DNA of 39,587 nt, taken from an uncultured Prevotella sp. GTDB taxonomy: Bacteria > Bacteroidota > Bacteroidia > Bacteroidales > Bacteroidaceae. The notes beneath the pieces were generated by a model. It ran no database searches. It was not told the DNA's origin and worked only from the letters and a program-made list of their open reading frames with translations. Below, piece after piece: positions 18,801 through 24,457 of the stretch. The stretch lies in assembly GCA_900318395.1 (NCBI GenBank), contig ONKL01000031.1:1-39587 (forward strand), given 5' to 3'. Position 1 is the stretch's first letter; each line of letters opens with the position of its first letter. The position numbers and the translations under genes were made by a program.

Positions 18801-20111
18801 CTATTTTGTCAATTTACTCATACGCTCCACCTGCGAGCTGATCACCTGCAGTGTTGAGGCATCTCCAGCGAAGACCGAGTTCAGTCCCTGAGCCTCCTGT
18901 GCCGGGTCGCCCGTATAGTCGTCGCCCACCTGCCACTGGTCTGTGTGCTTAGGCTTCGCCAGTCCGCCCCAAGCCCAGAAGTTACAGCCAGCGAAGTAGC
19001 CGCCCTGCTCAGCATTGTCACCCACGAGCGAGAACACATACTCATAGAATCCGTCGCGTCCCTTCGTCGGTGTGTCCAGTTCGAATTTGAACCCGTCCCT
19101 CGGGTAGCCGAACTCCTCCATCACGAGCGGTTTCTTGATCTTCTCACAGATGGCCAGATGTCGGTCGATGTATTCCTTCGTATTCTCCTTGGCGCGCGGC
19201 AGGTTCTCTATCAGCGAGTCGGCCTTAGCCCATCCCCAGTTATAGGGCCACAGATGGATGTTGGCGTAGTCGATGTTCTTGTCGGCAGTGATGCGCTCCC
19301 AGCAGTCGAAGTCGCCCTCACAGCCCCAAGCGCCCTCAGAGCCGATCGAGATCAGGTGGTTCGGGTCAAGGCTGCGGATGAGCGCCGAAGCCTCAGCGAG
19401 CCACTTCTCAAAGGCAGGCAGCGCCTCCGTCGAGAAGGCGCGCGGTTCGTTGCCGATCTGCCACGACATGATGGCGGGATCGTCCTTATACGCCAGCCCC
19501 GTATAGCGGTTCGTACGTCCGATGATAAACTTCACGTAGTCGTAGAAGAGCTCGTGCGCCTTCTGGTTCGTGGCATATTTCGTCATCGCCTGCATAAAGG
19601 CGGGATAGCCGTCCTCGTTAGGTCGGGGCTGCTTGCCCTCGCCGGCATGCTCCAGATAGAAGCCGTAGCCGCCGCTCCACTCCCACGAGTTGTTCAGATA
19701 GAGCACAGCCACCATTCCGCGCTTGCCCATCTCCTGCAACAGGTAGTCGAGACCAGCCAGAATCGTGTCGTTATATTCGCCCGGAGCCACCTGCAGCGTC
19801 GGCTCCACCTTTGTCTTCACGCCGCGCTCACCGTCCGAGCCCACGAGCACGCGCAGGTTGTCGATGCCCATTTCCTTCATCAGGTCGAGCTCCTTACACA
19901 GACGTTCGCGGTTGCCGCCCTGCCCTTCCGAGCCAAGGATTGCCCCATACCAGAAGTTCGTGCCGACGTAGTAGTACGGCTTGCCGTCCTTCACGAAATG
20001 GCCGTTTTCCACCTTGACGAACTCAGGCGCCTTCGCCTCTTGCTTCTGCTGACAGGCAGCGATCATCACCGCCAGAAATACTGTTGAAAAGAGTTTTAGA
20101 TTCATCTTCAT
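18801..20111 (-). CDS. GH5 (subfamily 7-like) endo-beta-1,4-mannanase lipoprotein
   Basis: This 436-residue enzyme has a lipoprotein signal ending in VMIAAC (Cys20) and a (beta/alpha)8 GH5 catalytic domain. NFWYGAILGS near residue 52, the acid/base in SWQIGNEPRAF (Glu222) and the nucleophile in VMEEFGYPRDG (Glu333) match GH5_7 mannanases. It would attack mannan polymer at the cell surface or in the periplasm and feed the GH26 enzyme. It has its own strong promoter (20134-20165) and lies 88 bp upstream of the CE7-led operon on the same strand. Confidence 0.9.
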   Translation of the reverse strand: MKMNLKLFSTVFLAVMIAACQQKQEAKAPEFVKVENGHFVKDGKPYYYVGTNFWYGAILGSEGQGGNRERLCKELDLMKEMGIDNLRVLVGSDGERGVKTKVEPTLQVAPGEYNDTILAGLDYLLQEMGKRGMVAVLYLNNSWEWSGGYGFYLEHAGEGKQPRPNEDGYPAFMQAMTKYATNQKAHELFYDYVKFIIGRTNRYTGLAYKDDPAIMSWQIGNEPRAFSTEALPAFEKWLAEASALIRSLDPNHLISIGSEGAWGCEGDFDCWERITADKNIDYANIHLWPYNWGWAKADSLIENLPRAKENTKEYIDRHLAICEKIKKPLVMEEFGYPRDGFKFELDTPTKGRDGFYEYVFSLVGDNAEQGGYFAGCNFWAWGGLAKPKHTDQWQVGDDYTGDPAQEAQGLNSVFAGDASTLQVISSQVERMSKLTK

Positions 20112-20133
20112 ATTGGTTTATTAATTTATGGTG

Positions 20134-20165
20134 CAAAGGTACAAATAATGTTTCACACCACCAAA
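20134..20165 (-). promoter_or_regulatory. Promoter of the GH5 mannanase gene
   Basis: Minus-strand -33 TTTG (20162-20165) and -7 TACCTTTG (20134-20141) are separated by 20 nt, a full consensus match. The start codon is 22 bp downstream of the -7 box. Confidence 0.78.
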
Positions 20166-20258
20166 TGTTTGGGGCAAAAAAAAGCACATTAATTGCACTA
20201 TATGCATCCATCACTTCTTCTGCAGTGTCTGGAACCCATCAGACAGACTGACTAATGG

Positions 20259-20419
20259 GGTCATCGAGGTCATTAAGGTCATTTGGTCATTATGTCATTA
20301 AGGATTTCGGATGTGTCATTTTAATCACTATATAATAAAATATATTTTATTATATAGTGTGGTTTTGACCGTTTTTCAAATTCCTTAATGACAAATGACC
20401 TTAATGACCTTAGTGACCA
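20259..20419. repeat. MITE-like nested inverted repeat with 34-bp perfect palindrome
   Basis: Two arms, 20259-20308 and 20377-20419, are inverted copies of each other; the left arm carries 8 extra bases (a GTCATTAT unit) and a few mismatches. Both are built from GGTCATTAAGGTCATTTG-like words. Between them, 20326-20359 is a perfect 34-bp AT-rich palindrome that begins CACTATATAATAAAA and ends in its mirror. A 69-codon open frame across the right arm (20321-20530) looks like a by-product of the repeat. The structure suggests a non-autonomous mobile element or other dispersed repeat; no transposase lies nearby. Confidence 0.6.
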
Positions 20420-20490
20420 CTTTGACTGTCTTTGCTTGTTTATACTGTTTTCAAAAAGTGCTTTTTTAGGTGTCATTTCTTGATTATTAT

Positions 20491-20521
20491 TTTGAAGATG
20501 CTTGAAATATTCGTACCTTTG
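20491..20521 (+). promoter_or_regulatory. Orphan plus-strand promoter
   Basis: TTTG at 20491-20494 and TACCTTTG at 20514-20521 are separated by 19 nt, a full consensus match. No coding frame of any size follows before the convergent gene at 20716-21351, so the transcript should be non-coding. Confidence 0.6.
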
Positions 20522-20527
20522 CACTGT

Positions 20528-20658
20528 CAACGAAAAAAGACGAAATTTGCGGCCTAACTGGGCAACAAAAATTACCTAGCGCGCAGACAATTGTTTCCTA
20601 GTAAATCCGCAGAACAGAGTCTCATCTGCGACAGATGAAATTATCAGACAAGACAAGC
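20528..20658 (+). ncRNA. Candidate structured small RNA
   Basis: Downstream of the consensus promoter the sequence has no plausible reading frame but can pair: TTTGCGG (20546-20552) with CCGCAGA (20607-20613), directly stacked on ATTACCTAG (20571-20579) with CTAGTAAAT (20598-20606, one bulge), and a separate perfect 7-bp hairpin at 20622-20638 (TCATCTG-CGA-CAGATGA). It does not match 6S, SRP, tmRNA or RNase P sequences that I know. There is no clear plus-strand terminator, so the 3' end is a guess. Confidence 0.33.
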
Positions 20659-20698
20659 AAAAAAAAAGAGCGCAAAAGTTCCTGTCCCCTCTGCGCCC
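20659..20698 (-). terminator. Rho-independent terminator of the cytidylate-kinase-like gene
   Basis: On the minus strand a 7-bp GC-rich stem (20692-20698 with 20668-20674, one G-T pair) with a 17-nt loop is followed directly by nine T residues. It lies 17 bp beyond the stop codon at 20716. Confidence 0.75.
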
Positions 20699-20715
20699 TT
20701 TGATGCAATTCCGAT

Positions 20716-21351
20716 TTACTTGCTTGTTCGGTTGATGTAATCTAAGATGATCTGTGCGGCATCGTCCTCGGTCAGGCCGTCCATCGAGATGACAAGCTGG
20801 TAGTTGCGGGTGTCGTAGCGCGAGGTGTCCTCGTATTTCTTGATATAGGCCTCACGGGTGGCGTCTATCTTCGCGATGATGTTGCGAGCCTCATCCATCG
20901 AGACGTTCTGACGGTCCATGATGCGCTTGATGCGGTAGTCCATCGAAGCCTGGATGAAGACGCTCAGGTGGTTGGGCCATTCACGGAACACCATGAAGCC
21001 TGTGCGGCCTGCTATGACGCACGATGTCTGTTCGGCCAGCTCCTGCTGGATGCGCTTCTCCGTCTCGAACATGGTGGCATTGTCGAGCTTCACCTCGGCT
21101 TCCATCGGCTGGCTGGTACTGTTGACCAGCGTCTGGTAGTAATTATTGATGTCGTTCCACCACGACTTCTTCTGCGCCTTGATTTCCTCGATGCGCTCTG
21201 GGGTAAGCCCGAACTTCTTGGTCAATCCATCGATGACGGCCTTGTCGCAGTATTTCACTCCCAACGTCTCGGCCAGCTTACGACCTACGGTACGCCCACC
21301 AGAACCGACTTCGCGGTTGATGGTAATCACAAATTTCTCGTTCTTATTCAT
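20716..21351 (-). CDS. Cytidylate kinase-like family protein
   Basis: This 211-residue protein fits the cytidylate-kinase-like P-loop family. The N-terminus FVITINREVGSGGRTVGRKLAE holds a P-loop-like REVGSGGRTVG that lacks the Lys of a classical Walker A motif, as usual in this family. VIAGRTGFMVF, IKRIMDRQNVSMDEA and DTSRYDTRNYQLVIS correspond to the lid and later core. Its cellular substrate is unknown for most members; it is not the housekeeping cmk. It has its own -7 box (21408-21415), a roughly 55-nt leader with a small hairpin at 21375-21391, and a terminator. Confidence 0.8.
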   Translation of the reverse strand: MNKNEKFVITINREVGSGGRTVGRKLAETLGVKYCDKAVIDGLTKKFGLTPERIEEIKAQKKSWWNDINNYYQTLVNSTSQPMEAEVKLDNATMFETEKRIQQELAEQTSCVIAGRTGFMVFREWPNHLSVFIQASMDYRIKRIMDRQNVSMDEARNIIAKIDATREAYIKKYEDTSRYDTRNYQLVISMDGLTEDDAAQIILDYINRTSK

Positions 21352-21374
21352 AATTATTAATCATTGTTTGCACA

Positions 21375-21391
21375 CAGGGAGAATTGCCCTG
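21375..21391 (-). promoter_or_regulatory. Short leader hairpin
   Basis: CAGGG and CCCTG (21375-21379, 21387-21391) pair around a 7-nt loop in the presumed 5' leader of the cytidylate-kinase-like gene. Function is not evident. Confidence 0.3.
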
Positions 21392-21397
21392 CTGAAA

Positions 21398-21434
21398 ATT
21401 TCCGATGCAAAAATACGAAAAATTATCGAAACAA
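21398..21434 (-). repeat. 37-bp duplicated promoter segment, copy 1
   Basis: This segment is identical over 37 bp to 23462-23498. On the minus strand it contains a -7 box TATTTTTG (21408-21415) preceded by an imperfect dyad (CGATAATTTTTCG). It lies upstream of the cytidylate-kinase-like gene. The best TTG upstream is only about 16 nt away, so spacing is short for the consensus. Confidence 0.7.
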
Positions 21435-21485
21435 CATGTTTTTCACCACTTTTTTTATAAAATCGCCCTCGCTTTAAATGTGCAC

Positions 21486-21651
21486 GCTGGGGTCAGGCCC
21501 CAAAGTAAAGTCTTCGGTTGCCGGAGGGGTTGCTGGGGTCAGGCCCCAAAGTAAAGTCTTCGGTTGCAGGAGGGGTTGCTGGGGTCAGGCCCCAAAGTAA
21601 AGTCTTCGGTTGCCGGAGGGATTGCTGGGGTCAGGCCCCAAAGTAAAGTCG
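21486..21651. repeat. 46-bp tandem repeat, three full copies and a partial fourth
   Basis: Copies start at 21486, 21532, 21578 and 21624, each beginning GCTGGGGTCAGGCCCCAAAG. Full copies differ by at most two or three bases. Each contains the small inverted repeat GGGG-TCAGG-CCCC. The fourth copy stops after 28 bp, where the sequence folds back (see 21628-21679). There are no spacers, so this is a minisatellite-type array and not a CRISPR. Confidence 0.92.
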
Positions 21652-21679
21652 CAGGCGACTGTACTTTGGCGCCAGACCC
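21628..21679. repeat. Long REP-like hairpin, 24-bp stem
   Basis: 21628-21651 pairs with 21656-21679 over 24 positions with three mismatches and a 4-nt loop (CAGG). The inner 14 bp have a single mismatch. The left arm is the fourth copy of the 46-bp unit, and the right arm is the first of the 18/19-bp units. The GGGTC...GACCC ends resemble REP-type palindromes of other bacteria. No U-tract follows on either strand, so it is not a standard terminator. Confidence 0.8.
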
Positions 21680-21742
21680 ATGGAGCTGCGCCAGACCAGA
21701 GAGCTGCGCCAGACCCATGGAGCTGCGCCAGACCCGAGGGCT
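21669..21742. repeat. 18/19-bp tandem repeat, four copies
   Basis: Units of 19, 18, 19 and 18 bp start at 21669, 21688, 21706 and 21725, each of the form GCGCCAGACCcatggagct. The unit is the inverted counterpart of the GGTCAGGC word in the 46-bp array next to it. Confidence 0.88.
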
Positions 21743-21744
21743 GT

Positions 21745-21775
21745 AATCCCCGCCCATTATTTTTGAGCGGGGATT
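21745..21775 (-). terminator. Possible terminator hairpin after the carboxylesterase gene
   Basis: A perfect 9-bp stem (AATCCCCGC, 21745-21753, with 21767-21775) and a 13-nt loop lie 12 bp past the carboxylesterase stop on the minus strand. No T-run follows on that strand, so termination is plausible but not certain. Confidence 0.4.
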
Positions 21776-21787
21776 CTTGTGGATTTA

Positions 21788-23389
21788 TTAAAGCATATAA
21801 TAATTGGTCAGGAAGAAGGTTCTATCCCAGTCGACAATCTTCACCTCCGACTCCTTTGCCGGATGGATGTCGTACTCGTCGAGCACCATCACCTGCTTCT
21901 CCTTCAGGTCGTAGAGGGGCCACTCCTTGGCCTTGCCGTCGGGAGAGATGTCGGCACTGAGCGACGGGTTGCCTGTCTTGGCGAATTGTACCCACATCTT
22001 GCTCATGGTCTTGCAGAAGGTTTCGTCGTAGGGACGGCCCTCGATCATGTCCCGATGACAGAATACGATGGGTACCTCTTCGAAATGAGCACTCTTGCGG
22101 ATCGGATCGGAAGACTCTACCCTATAATAATAGGTGTAGGACTTGCCGCCGCCCATCGTCTGGCACTCCGACATCTTGATGGCGCCATCGATGAACCAGC
22201 TGTGTCCGAACAGACGGCTGTCTGGAGCCCAGTCTTCTACCGCTCCTTCCTTGCAGTACTGTTCGAGCTTTGCCCTCTCTTCATCGGTCAGCAGCTGGGC
22301 AAACTTCTTCGTCTTGCGGTCGGCTGCCCACGCTTTGAATCCTTCCACAGTCCAGTCGGCCACGAAGCAGTTCATTTCGTCCTTGTTGCAGCCCTGAAGG
22401 AAGGTGATATCCTTGGCTACGCCGCTGGTGTATGCCTCCCAGGGGTCTAAAGGCAGGATGCGCCCGTCTCTGACGGGGAACATGCGCAGTGCGATGGCTT
22501 CGGCTGCTGTATCGATCAGTGTTCTGGCATCGACCTTCATCAGATCGGCAACGGTCTTGCAGCCGAGGGCCTCCATCAGATCGTTCGTGCTGGCGATGCT
22601 CTCTTCCAAGGAGTTGGTCTGTGAGGGAGCGCCGCTCTGGGCGATGACCTTCTGGAAATACTGCTGGGAACCATTGATCAGCGGCTGCATGGTCACGCTG
22701 CCTGCACCAGCCGACTCGCCCCAGATGGTCACATTGTCGGGGTCGCCGCCGAAGGCTGCGATATTCTCATGAACCCACTTCAGCGCCATCTTCTGGTCCA
22801 GCAGAGCCACGTTCTGTGCGTCAGGATAGTCTTTGCCGTCGGCCAGGTGCGCCAGATGGAGGAAGCCGAGAGCGCCCAGTCTGTAGGCGACGGTAACGAA
22901 GATCACATCGGGATACTCTTTGGCGAGATTGGTACAATCAAACAGTTCGATGCCCGTTCCGCCTGCCATAAAAGCGCCACCGTGAATCCACACCATCACA
23001 GGCTTCTTCGCTGTGGGATCGTCAGTCTGCCATACGTTCAGATACAGGCAGTCTTCTCCCTGATGGTCGGTGATCGAGAGATCCTGAACAGCGAGACGGG
23101 CAAAATGATAGGCCTCATAGATGCCGTCGTCGGGAGTGAAGTCCACCGGTGCCTTCCAGCGCAGCTCGCCGACAGGCTGTTTGTCAACGAAGGGGATACC
23201 CTTGTAGGCGATGACATTCTCCGTCTTTGTGCCGACGAAGGTTCCGTTAACACACTTGACAGCTAACGACTGGTCGTAATTGCCGTCGGTAATTTTCTTG
23301 TTCTCACTGTACTGAGCTTTCAGCTGATCTCCATTTTCACTCATATCCTTAGTTCCGCAGCACTCCAGTTTGACTTTCTCTATAGACAC
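21788..23389 (-). CDS. Type-B carboxylesterase
   Basis: This 533-residue alpha/beta hydrolase of the carboxylesterase/para-nitrobenzyl-esterase family has the oxyanion loop VWIHGGAFMAGG, the nucleophile elbow VTIWGESAGAGSVTM and a probable catalytic His in SAHFEEVPIVF. The N-terminal AVKCVNGTFVG and IAYKGIPFV are typical. Unlike many Bacteroidota relatives it shows no signal peptide, so it seems cytoplasmic. The GTG at 23389 is the longest start; ATG at 23344 (MSENGDQL) is a strong alternative because the first 15 residues are not family-like. The natural ester is unknown. Its promoter lies in copy 2 of the 37-bp repeat. Confidence 0.85.
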   Translation of the reverse strand: MSIEKVKLECCGTKDMSENGDQLKAQYSENKKITDGNYDQSLAVKCVNGTFVGTKTENVIAYKGIPFVDKQPVGELRWKAPVDFTPDDGIYEAYHFARLAVQDLSITDHQGEDCLYLNVWQTDDPTAKKPVMVWIHGGAFMAGGTGIELFDCTNLAKEYPDVIFVTVAYRLGALGFLHLAHLADGKDYPDAQNVALLDQKMALKWVHENIAAFGGDPDNVTIWGESAGAGSVTMQPLINGSQQYFQKVIAQSGAPSQTNSLEESIASTNDLMEALGCKTVADLMKVDARTLIDTAAEAIALRMFPVRDGRILPLDPWEAYTSGVAKDITFLQGCNKDEMNCFVADWTVEGFKAWAADRKTKKFAQLLTDEERAKLEQYCKEGAVEDWAPDSRLFGHSWFIDGAIKMSECQTMGGGKSYTYYYRVESSDPIRKSAHFEEVPIVFCHRDMIEGRPYDETFCKTMSKMWVQFAKTGNPSLSADISPDGKAKEWPLYDLKEKQVMVLDEYDIHPAKESEVKIVDWDRTFFLTNYYML

Positions 23390-23461
23390 TTCAGATTTCC
23401 ACTTATCTCAGTGCTGCTGTTCAAGACAAGCAAAATCATCAATGACTTAGCAAAGGAATAT

Positions 23462-23498
23462 ATTTCCGATGCAAAAATACGAAAAATTATCGAAACAA
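23462..23498 (-). repeat. 37-bp duplicated promoter segment, copy 2
   Basis: Exact copy of 21398-21434, with a minus-strand -7 box TATTTTTG at 23472-23479. It lies 73 bp upstream of the GTG start of the carboxylesterase gene (118 bp from the ATG alternative). Outside the 37 bp the two leaders are unrelated. Confidence 0.7.
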
Positions 23499-23509
23499 AG
23501 TGTATTTCT

Positions 23510-23541
23510 TTTGCGTAATTACATCTTTTTTTATACTTTTG
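23510..23541 (+). promoter_or_regulatory. Promoter of the GlcNAc-kinase-like gene
   Basis: TTTG at 23510-23513 and TACTTTTG at 23534-23541 are separated by 20 nt. The start codon follows 28 bp later at 23570. It is divergent from the carboxylesterase promoter. Confidence 0.75.
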
Positions 23542-23569
23542 CAGTCGAAAACATTTAAAACTTACGAAT

Positions 23570-24457
23570 ATGATACTCATAGCAGATAGCGGAAGCACTA
23601 AAACAGACTGGGCCATCGTTACAGCCAGCTCTCAACCAGTAGTCCTCTCGACACAGGGCATCAACCCCATCCATCAGTCGCGCGAGCAGATCGTGCAGAT
23701 CATCCGCGAGGAGTTTATGGGGCCTATGGGCTCGAGCCCTGACGTACAGAAACTCCGCAGCGGGTCGATCCTGACGCCCGACTTCCCTTACGCCGTCTAC
23801 TTCTACGGCAGCGGTGTGCGCCCTGAGATGGAGCAACTGATGTCGTCGCTGCTCAGCGAGCTGTTCCCCCAGGCATCGATCGTGGAGGCTCACAGCGACC
23901 TGCTGGGTGCCGCCCGCGCCCTCTGTGGCCGCAAGGAGGGCATCGCCTGCATCCTCGGAACGGGTGCCAACTCGTGTCTCTACGACGGCAACGGCATCGT
24001 GCAGCACACACCCGCGCTGGGCTATATCCTCGGCGACGAGGGCAGTGGGGCCGTGCTGGGCAAGCGATTCCTGCACGACCTCTACTGCGGGATACTCTCG
24101 CCCGACGTGCTGCAGGCCTTCGAGGCGAAGACCAAGCTCACGCTGAAAGAGATCATCAACCGCGTGTACCGTCAGCCGCTGGCCAACCGATGGCTGGCCT
24201 CGCTGTCGGAATTCATCAGCGACCACCTCGACGATCAGGGTGTGCACGATGTCGTCGTGCAGAACTTCACCGACTTCCTGCGCGTCCATATCGCACCCTA
24301 TGAGCACCGCGAGCTGCCCATCTCGTTCGTAGGCAGCGTCGCCTTCCATTATCAGGATCAGCTGCGCGAGGCCGTTGCGGCTTACGGCCGTAAGAGCGGC
24401 ACCATCATCAAGACCCCGCTCGCGGGGCTCATACGCTATCACATGCCACAAAAATAA
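23570..24457 (+). CDS. BadF/BadG-type ATPase, N-acetylglucosamine-kinase-like
   Basis: This 295-residue protein belongs to the ASKHA sugar-kinase fold. The first phosphate loop is LIADSGSTKTDWAIV at the N-terminus, the second is ILGTGANSCLYDG, and the third is LGDEGSGAVLGKRFL, as in the BadF/BadG/BcrA/BcrD family and GlcNAc kinases. In Bacteroidales, members of this size are usually annotated as N-acetylglucosamine kinase-like; the substrate cannot be fixed from sequence. The stop codon is directly followed by the ATG of the MscS gene, so they are cotranscribed. The gene looks G+C-richer than the nuo and regulator genes. Confidence 0.8.
   Translation: MILIADSGSTKTDWAIVTASSQPVVLSTQGINPIHQSREQIVQIIREEFMGPMGSSPDVQKLRSGSILTPDFPYAVYFYGSGVRPEMEQLMSSLLSELFPQASIVEAHSDLLGAARALCGRKEGIACILGTGANSCLYDGNGIVQHTPALGYILGDEGSGAVLGKRFLHDLYCGILSPDVLQAFEAKTKLTLKEIINRVYRQPLANRWLASLSEFISDHLDDQGVHDVVVQNFTDFLRVHIAPYEHRELPISFVGSVAFHYQDQLREAVAAYGRKSGTIIKTPLAGLIRYHMPQK

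Noticed and set aside
20326-20359. The 34-bp palindrome as a terminator
   Set aside because: The stem is almost all A-T, no T-run follows, and no gene ends next to it; the GH5 and cytidylate-kinase-like genes both lie elsewhere.
20321-20530. 69-codon minus-strand open frame
   Set aside because: It lies across the arms and palindrome of the nested inverted repeat, its sequence is repetitive (SLRSLRS), and it has no domain; a by-product of the repeat.
21486-21742. CRISPR array at the repeated units
   Set aside because: Units are contiguous with no unique spacers, and no cas genes are present; it is a tandem repeat.
23555-24451. 298-codon minus-strand frame opposite the GlcNAc-kinase-like gene
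   Set aside because: A long shadow frame made by GC-rich codons; the plus frame has all ASKHA motifs and a promoter.
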